From RGIG8748 sp045576175 (lineage in GTDB: Bacteria; Bacillota; Clostridia; UMGS1810), in contig JAZNFW010000088.1 in the NCBI GenBank assembly GCA_045576175.1, forward strand, positions 1-9,653: DNA of 9,653 nucleotides, written 5' to 3'. The notes under the pieces were generated by a model, which searched no databases, had not been told where the DNA came from, and saw only the letters and a program-made list of their open reading frames with translations. The position numbers and the translations under genes were made by a program. Of this stretch, positions 5,848 to 9,653 are shown one piece after another (within the stretch, counting starts at the first letter, position 1; each line of letters starts with the position of its first letter).

Positions 5848-6853
5848 ATGGTATAATGATACAGGCTTCCAGGATGATATAGTTTTGAGCACAAGGGTAA
5901 GACTTGCCCGAAACATAAAGGATATTCCATTTCCCCGTAAGATGACAGACGATGATGCAAGAAAGGTTATATCCATAGTAGACGAAGCACTTAAAGGTAC
6001 AAACTTGGGATTTACATCTGTCGACATTCAGTCTATGACCGCACCCGAAACAGAAAAGCTTGTGGAAAAGAGATATATAAGCCCCAATTTTGCAAGACAG
6101 ATAAAGCCTGCAAATCTCTTTGTAAGCTCTGACGAAAGCCTCTCGGTAATGGTAAATGAGGAAGACCACATAAGAATGCAGGCAATTTTTGCAGGCTTTG
6201 AGTGTCAGAGAGCATATGAGATGATATCAAAGCTCGACGAGTGCGTTGCAAAGAGCACGCAGTATGCCGTCCACCAAAAATACGGCTACCTTACAAGCTG
6301 CCTTACAAACGCAGGAACAGGTATGAGGATTTCGTGTATGATGCATCTTCCTGCAATATGCAAGTCCAATATTGCCGACAGCCTCTTTGGTGCACTGGGT
6401 AAGCTCGGTATTACCGTAAGGGGAATGTACGGCGAAGGCTCAAAGGCGTCGGGCTATATATTCCAGATTTCCAATCAGATGACACTCGGCATAAGCGAAA
6501 AGGAAATAGCCGACAGAATGAATGATGTGGTAAATCAGCTTATAGCCAAAGAGAGAGATTTAAGACAGGCACTATTAAAACAGGATAGTTTTTCTTTGGA
6601 GGATAAAATAATGCGTTCTGTGGGTATACTCAAAACAGCAAGACTTTTGTCCACAAAGGAAATGCTCGGCCTTATGTCGAATATACGCATGGGCATATCG
6701 CTGGGTATGGTAGATAACATAGAGGCAAGGACACTTAGCTTTCTTATGGTGGAAACCTCTCCTTATCACCTTACACAAGGCGCAGATGACCCGAGGGAAA
6801 GAGATGTAAAGAGAGCGAAAATCGTTCGCGAAAAACTTGGAAATGAGGTGTAG
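5840..6853 (+). CDS. mcsB: McsB, protein-arginine kinase
   Basis: The 337-aa product belongs to the ATP:guanido phosphotransferase fold and phosphorylates arginine side chains of proteins, marking them for ClpCP and inactivating CtsR. Visible landmarks are the nucleotide-binding STRVRLARN (17-25), NEEDHIRM (106-113) with a catalytic glutamate, SCLTNAGTGMR (153-163) with the conserved active-site cysteine C154, and GEGS (198-201) with the second catalytic glutamate. The C-terminal RDVKRA (321-326) matches the RDxxRA motif that forms the allosteric phosphoarginine pocket in bacterial McsB. It is about 25 residues shorter than the Bacillus protein, mainly at the N-terminus, but no core motif is missing. 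The start overlaps mcsA, with GGAGG at 5826-5830; clpC begins 3 bp after its stop. Confidence 0.96.
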   Translation: MAKWYNDTGFQDDIVLSTRVRLARNIKDIPFPRKMTDDDARKVISIVDEALKGTNLGFTSVDIQSMTAPETEKLVEKRYISPNFARQIKPANLFVSSDESLSVMVNEEDHIRMQAIFAGFECQRAYEMISKLDECVAKSTQYAVHQKYGYLTSCLTNAGTGMRISCMMHLPAICKSNIADSLFGALGKLGITVRGMYGEGSKASGYIFQISNQMTLGISEKEIADRMNDVVNQLIAKERDLRQALLKQDSFSLEDKIMRSVGILKTARLLSTKEMLGLMSNIRMGISLGMVDNIEARTLSFLMVETSPYHLTQGADDPRERDVKRAKIVREKLGNEV

Positions 6854-6856
6854 TAT

Positions 6857-9280
6857 ATGGATTCAAGATTTTCTAAAGACTCACGCAGGATACTTATGCT
6901 GTCTCACGAGACGGCAACAAATCTTAACTACAACTATGTGGGAACAGAGCACATAGTTGCGGCAATATTAAAAGACGGCTCAACCGATGTTTCCTCTGCA
7001 CTGGAAGCACAGGGCATAAGCTATGAAGCGGTTACGGAGAAGATAACCCAGTACACAAAGCCAACAGGCAGTGCACCTTTAAATCAGACCTTGCCGTTTA
7101 CACCCAGAACCAAAATAATTCTTGAAATAAGCTTCAACGAAGCCAAAAAGGCAGGCTCACTCTTGATTGAGCCTGAGCACATCTTCCTTGCAATAGCAAG
7201 AGAGGGTCACAGTGTGGGAGTAAAGATACTAAGAGACCTTGGTCTTGACTTCTCTCTGGCAGTGTCGGGCATTACAGGCTCATCGGCAGATGAGGATTTG
7301 GGCGAGGAAAAGCACTCTTCCAAAAAATCTTTAAAAAGCCTAGAGAAGTTTGCCACCGACCTTACAAAGCTTGCCGAGGAAGGAAAGTTTGACCCCATAA
7401 TAGGAAGAGATAAGGAAATAGAAAGAGTAATACAGATACTTTCAAGGCGTACCAAGAACAATCCCTGCCTTATAGGCGAGCCGGGAGTTGGAAAAACTGC
7501 GGTAGCCGAGGGACTTGCATCAAAAATCGCCGAGGGCAGTATCCCCGAAATATTAAAGGGCAAGAGAATATATTCATTGGACCTTTCGGGAATGATTGCA
7601 GGCACAAAGTACAGAGGCGAATTTGAGGAGAGAATAAAGGGAGCACTGGACGAGGTAAAAAAGGACAAAAATATAATTCTCTTTATAGATGAGGTGCACA
7701 CTCTCGTGGGAGCAGGTGCTGCCGAGGGTGCTATGGACGCCGCAAACATATTGAAACCGCTTCTTGCAAGGGGCGAGCTTCAGCTAATAGGTGCCACCAC
7801 ACTGGATGAGTACCGCAAAAATATAGAAAAAGATGCCGCATTAGAGAGGCGTTTTCAGCCTATAACAGTGGGCGAGCCTACCGTGGAAGAAACTGTGGAA
7901 ATCTTAAAGGGAATAAGAGAAAAGTACGAAAATCACCACAAGGTTACAATTACCGATGCGGCACTTGAGAGTGCAGCCAAGCTTTCGGACAGATATATAA
8001 GCGACAGATTTTTGCCCGACAAGGCAATAGACCTCATAGATGAGGCAGCGTCCAAGGTGCGTATGAAGGCGTTTACCGCTCCGCCCGATATTACGGATAT
8101 TGAGAAAAAGCTGGAGAGTATATCTTCTTTAAAGCGAAGTGCCATAGAAAATCAGGATTTTGAACAGGCGGCAAAGCTTCGTGATGAAGAAGAGGCAGTC
8201 CGCAAGGAGCTTTCTGACAGAAAACTTAAGTGGGAAAAAACCAATTCCAAGGAAGAGCTTTGCGTAACCGAGGACGAAATATGCGATTGCCTAACCGACT
8301 GGACATCCATACCCGTGAGAAAGCTTGCAGGAGAGGAAGAAAAGCGTCTTAAGAATATGGAGGAAATAATCCATAACCGTGTAATAGGTCAGGACGAGGC
8401 AGTTGTGGCGGTGTCCAAGGCAATAAGAAGAGGAAGAACAGGTCTTAAGGACCCCAAGAGACCTACAGGCTCATTTATATTCTTGGGTCCCACAGGTGTG
8501 GGAAAGACCGAGCTTTGTAAGGCGCTTGCCGAGGCAGTATTCGGTGATGAGGATGCAGTTATCCGCATAGATATGAGTGAATATATGGATAAACACAATG
8601 TGTCAAGGCTCGTAGGCTCTCCTCCCGGATTTGTGGGCTATGAAGAGGGCGGTCAGCTTACCGAAAAGGTAAGAAGAAAGCCGTATTCCGTTGTACTCTT
8701 CGACGAAATAGAAAAGGCACACCCCGATGTGTTTAACATACTTTTGCAAATCCTTGAGGACGGAATACTCACAGATTCGCAGGGAAGAAGGGTGGACTTT
8801 AAAAACACCATAATCATTATGACATCAAATGTGGGTGCAAGACAAATTACCGAAAAGGCAAAGATGTCGCTTGGTTTTGGAAGTGCAGAGGCGGATGCCA
8901 ATGCAGACTATGAGTCAGTAAAGGCTAAGGTAATGGGCGAGCTTAAGGAGATGTTCCGCCCTGAGCTTATAAACCGAATAGACGAAATCATAGTATTTAG
9001 AAAGCTCACCGAGGACGAGATAAAATCCATAGCGGAGATTATGCTTTCATCACTTAAAAAGAGAATGGCAGAAATCGGTCACAATGTGGAATTCACTTCC
9101 GCTCTTACAGAGCACCTTGCCAAAGCGGGCTACGATGATGTGTACGGAGCAAGACCACTTCGAAGAGCAATTCAATCCAAGGTGGAGGATTTTCTTGCAG
9201 ATGCAATCCTTGGCGGTGAGCTTAAGGATAAGGAAAAAATCACAGTGGATTATGATGGAGAAAAGGTAGTAATAGGGTAA
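6857..9280 (+). CDS. clpC: ClpC, AAA+ unfoldase of the ClpCP protease
   Basis: The 807-aa product has the full HSP100 class architecture. The N-terminal double Clp repeat (~1-145) keeps the two glutamates that bind phosphoarginine in the B. subtilis protein (E31 in GTEH and E107 in PEH). The first AAA+ module has Walker A GEPGVGKT (207-214) and Walker B ILFIDEVH (274-281). The middle domain carries a UVR-type motif (~413-450) used for adaptor binding. The second AAA+ module has GPTGVGKT (544-551), VVLFDEIEK (612-620), and the ClpP-docking loop with LGFG (672-675). The sensor-2 motif YGARPLRR lies near the C-terminus. ClpC unfolds McsB-tagged or adaptor-delivered proteins into ClpP. GAGGTG (6845-6850) precedes the ATG. 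It is the last gene of the CtsR-controlled operon here; its stop codon lies in the inverted repeat starting at 9278. Confidence 0.98.
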   Translation: MDSRFSKDSRRILMLSHETATNLNYNYVGTEHIVAAILKDGSTDVSSALEAQGISYEAVTEKITQYTKPTGSAPLNQTLPFTPRTKIILEISFNEAKKAGSLLIEPEHIFLAIAREGHSVGVKILRDLGLDFSLAVSGITGSSADEDLGEEKHSSKKSLKSLEKFATDLTKLAEEGKFDPIIGRDKEIERVIQILSRRTKNNPCLIGEPGVGKTAVAEGLASKIAEGSIPEILKGKRIYSLDLSGMIAGTKYRGEFEERIKGALDEVKKDKNIILFIDEVHTLVGAGAAEGAMDAANILKPLLARGELQLIGATTLDEYRKNIEKDAALERRFQPITVGEPTVEETVEILKGIREKYENHHKVTITDAALESAAKLSDRYISDRFLPDKAIDLIDEAASKVRMKAFTAPPDITDIEKKLESISSLKRSAIENQDFEQAAKLRDEEEAVRKELSDRKLKWEKTNSKEELCVTEDEICDCLTDWTSIPVRKLAGEEEKRLKNMEEIIHNRVIGQDEAVVAVSKAIRRGRTGLKDPKRPTGSFIFLGPTGVGKTELCKALAEAVFGDEDAVIRIDMSEYMDKHNVSRLVGSPPGFVGYEEGGQLTEKVRRKPYSVVLFDEIEKAHPDVFNILLQILEDGILTDSQGRRVDFKNTIIIMTSNVGARQITEKAKMSLGFGSAEADANADYESVKAKVMGELKEMFRPELINRIDEIIVFRKLTEDEIKSIAEIMLSSLKKRMAEIGHNVEFTSALTEHLAKAGYDDVYGARPLRRAIQSKVEDFLADAILGGELKDKEKITVDYDGEKVVIG

Positions 9281-9457
9281 GATGGGCAAGGGGGTGCCTT
9301 GCAACCCGGGTGCTAGATTTTGTAATGAGTGCCCCAACGCCAAGATGAAATTTTATTTTTTAATTATTTGGGAAAAGACCGTAGGGGTGACCTGCAGGTG
9401 TCACCCCCACGCCCCCTCCCCGTCCGCTAGGTCTTTTACGGCTAAAAACCCATCTTA
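9278..9457. repeat. 180-bp segment bounded by perfect 9-bp inverted repeats
   Basis: TAAGATGGG (9278-9286) and CCCATCTTA (9449-9457) are exact reverse complements. The left arm contains the clpC stop codon. Inside are a hairpin GCAAGG-gggtg-CCTTGC (9286-9302), an AT-rich middle (~9343-9368) and a GC-rich nested hairpin (9373-9437). The interior base composition changes sharply, with C-runs at 9404-9420 unlike the neighbouring genes. Paired ends plus foreign-looking interior suggest a small non-autonomous repeat or MITE-like insertion. I cannot identify target-site duplications, so a structured 3' untranslated region remains equally possible. Confidence 0.4.
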
Positions 9458-9458
9458 A
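9282..9458 (+). CDS. Possible 58-aa Cys-containing small ORF
   Basis: ATG at 9282, one base after the clpC stop, opens a frame to TAA at 9456-9458. The peptide begins MGKGVPCNPGARF and has C7, C14, C17 and later C38, C40. The C-x6-C-x2-C pattern could bind metal, but I recognise no family. A weak AGGG lies 4 nt upstream, so expression would depend on coupling to clpC. The frame fills the inverted-repeat-bounded segment almost exactly, from the left arm to the right arm. Its second half (rich in P, S, H, R) is encoded by the GC-rich hairpin and looks non-protein-like. It may well be fortuitous. Confidence 0.25.
   Translation: MGKGVPCNPGARFCNECPNAKMKFYFLIIWEKTVGVTCRCHPHAPSPSARSFTAKNPS
9373..9437. 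repeat. GC-rich nested hairpin
   Basis: AAAAGACC (9373-9380) pairs with GGTCTTTT (9430-9437), enclosing an 8-bp hairpin GGGGTGAC (9384-9391)/GTCACCCC (9400-9407). A C-rich single strand follows (9408-9429). The right arm ends in TTTT, so on the plus strand this could loosely act as a terminator for clpC. The loop region is long and the U tract short, so it is not a canonical one. Confidence 0.5.
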
Positions 9459-9581
9459 AAACATACACCCTACCGCCGTTGCGGAAGCAGAAATATTTTC
9501 TGCAAGTCCTCACTAAACGGCACTTGAATAATGGAACTTAATTTTCTCAAGTGCCGTTTGCGGTGTATCTGCGTTTTTAAG
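9454..9581. other. Cloverleaf-like structured element, three hairpins in a 16-bp closing stem
   Basis: CTTAAAAACATACACC (9454-9469) pairs with GGTGTAT (9562-9568) and GTTTTTAAG (9573-9581), interrupted only by CTGC at 9569-9572, giving a 16-bp closing stem. Inside lie three independent hairpins. They are CCGC-cgtt-GCGG (9473-9484), GCAGAAA-tat-TTTCTGC (9487-9503), and a perfect 13-bp stem AAACGGCACTTGA/TCAAGTGCCGTTT (9515-9527/9547-9559) with a 19-nt loop. It does not match tRNA, T-box, SRP RNA, tmRNA or a riboswitch I know. No coding frame explains it. It may be a structured RNA, the leader of a downstream gene, or a palindromic repeat. The rest of the window (9582-9653) shows nothing further I can support. 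Confidence 0.55.
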
Positions 9582-9653
9582 AGAGGTTTTCTTTACGCCA
9601 AAAGCCCTAGGCGGAATTTTGGTTTGTGCTTATCGTAAGTTTGTTCTCATTTT

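Noticed and set aside
9360..9464. Minus-strand 34-codon Gly-rich ORF through the GC-rich hairpin
   Set aside because: Short, low complexity, and its sequence is dictated by the hairpin arms. It resembles a translated repeat rather than a protein.
9596..9622. CCAAAA/TTTTGG and CGCC/GGCG pairing near the right edge
   Set aside because: The two pairings compete, are 4-6 bp long and have no context inside the window.
1..9653. CRISPR arrays, phage genes, toxin-antitoxin or defence systems
   Set aside because: No regularly spaced direct repeats, integrase, transposase, capsid, nuclease or toxin-like proteins are visible in any frame.

Overview
The window reads as chromosomal DNA of a low-GC Gram-positive bacterium, most likely class Clostridia. 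The evidence is the intact ctsR-mcsA-mcsB-clpC operon, the YqhQ/DUF1385-PrmC gene pair, an M14 peptidase of the gamma-D-glutamyl-diamino-acid endopeptidase type, strong AGGAGG-type ribosome binding sites and sigma-A promoters close to consensus. Most of the window is housekeeping and stress physiology. The unexplained sequence lies in two non-coding stretches, 4188-4786 and 9281-9653.

Layout. Positions 1-159 hold two minus-strand tRNA genes, Pro(GGG) and Arg(CCT), both with encoded CCA, read from a strong promoter at 194-222. Facing away from it is a promoter (269-297) for a secreted or membrane-anchored TPM-domain protein (328-1035). A near-perfect promoter at 1049-1077 then drives yqhQ (1109-2059) and prmC (2053-2895), which overlap by 7 bp. 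The M14 peptidase gene (2899-4173, minus) converges on prmC with only 3 bp between the stop codons. The best terminator candidate for prmC lies inside the peptidase coding sequence.

Positions 4188-4786 form a ~600 bp AT-rich gap between divergent genes. It holds a cluster of three DnaA-box-like 9-mers, helically phased A-tracts and several perfect inverted repeats, and no convincing gene. At 4787-4848 there is a consensus sigma-A promoter with a textbook CtsR operator. It drives ctsR (4870-5319), mcsA (5347-5847), mcsB (5840-6853) and clpC (6857-9280). Together these encode the class III heat-shock repressor, the McsA/McsB protein-arginine kinase that inactivates CtsR and tags proteins with phosphoarginine, and the ClpC unfoldase that delivers them to ClpP.

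Downstream of clpC (9281-9653) there is no conserved gene. Two abutting palindromic structures occupy this stretch. One is a ~180 bp segment bounded by perfect 9-bp inverted repeats that start on the clpC stop codon; it encloses a 58-codon Cys-containing small ORF and a GC-rich nested hairpin. The other is a ~128 bp segment that folds on paper as a three-armed cloverleaf with a 16-bp closing stem. I recognise neither. They are the best candidates for something undescribed, either a dispersed repeat or MITE-like element or a structured RNA.
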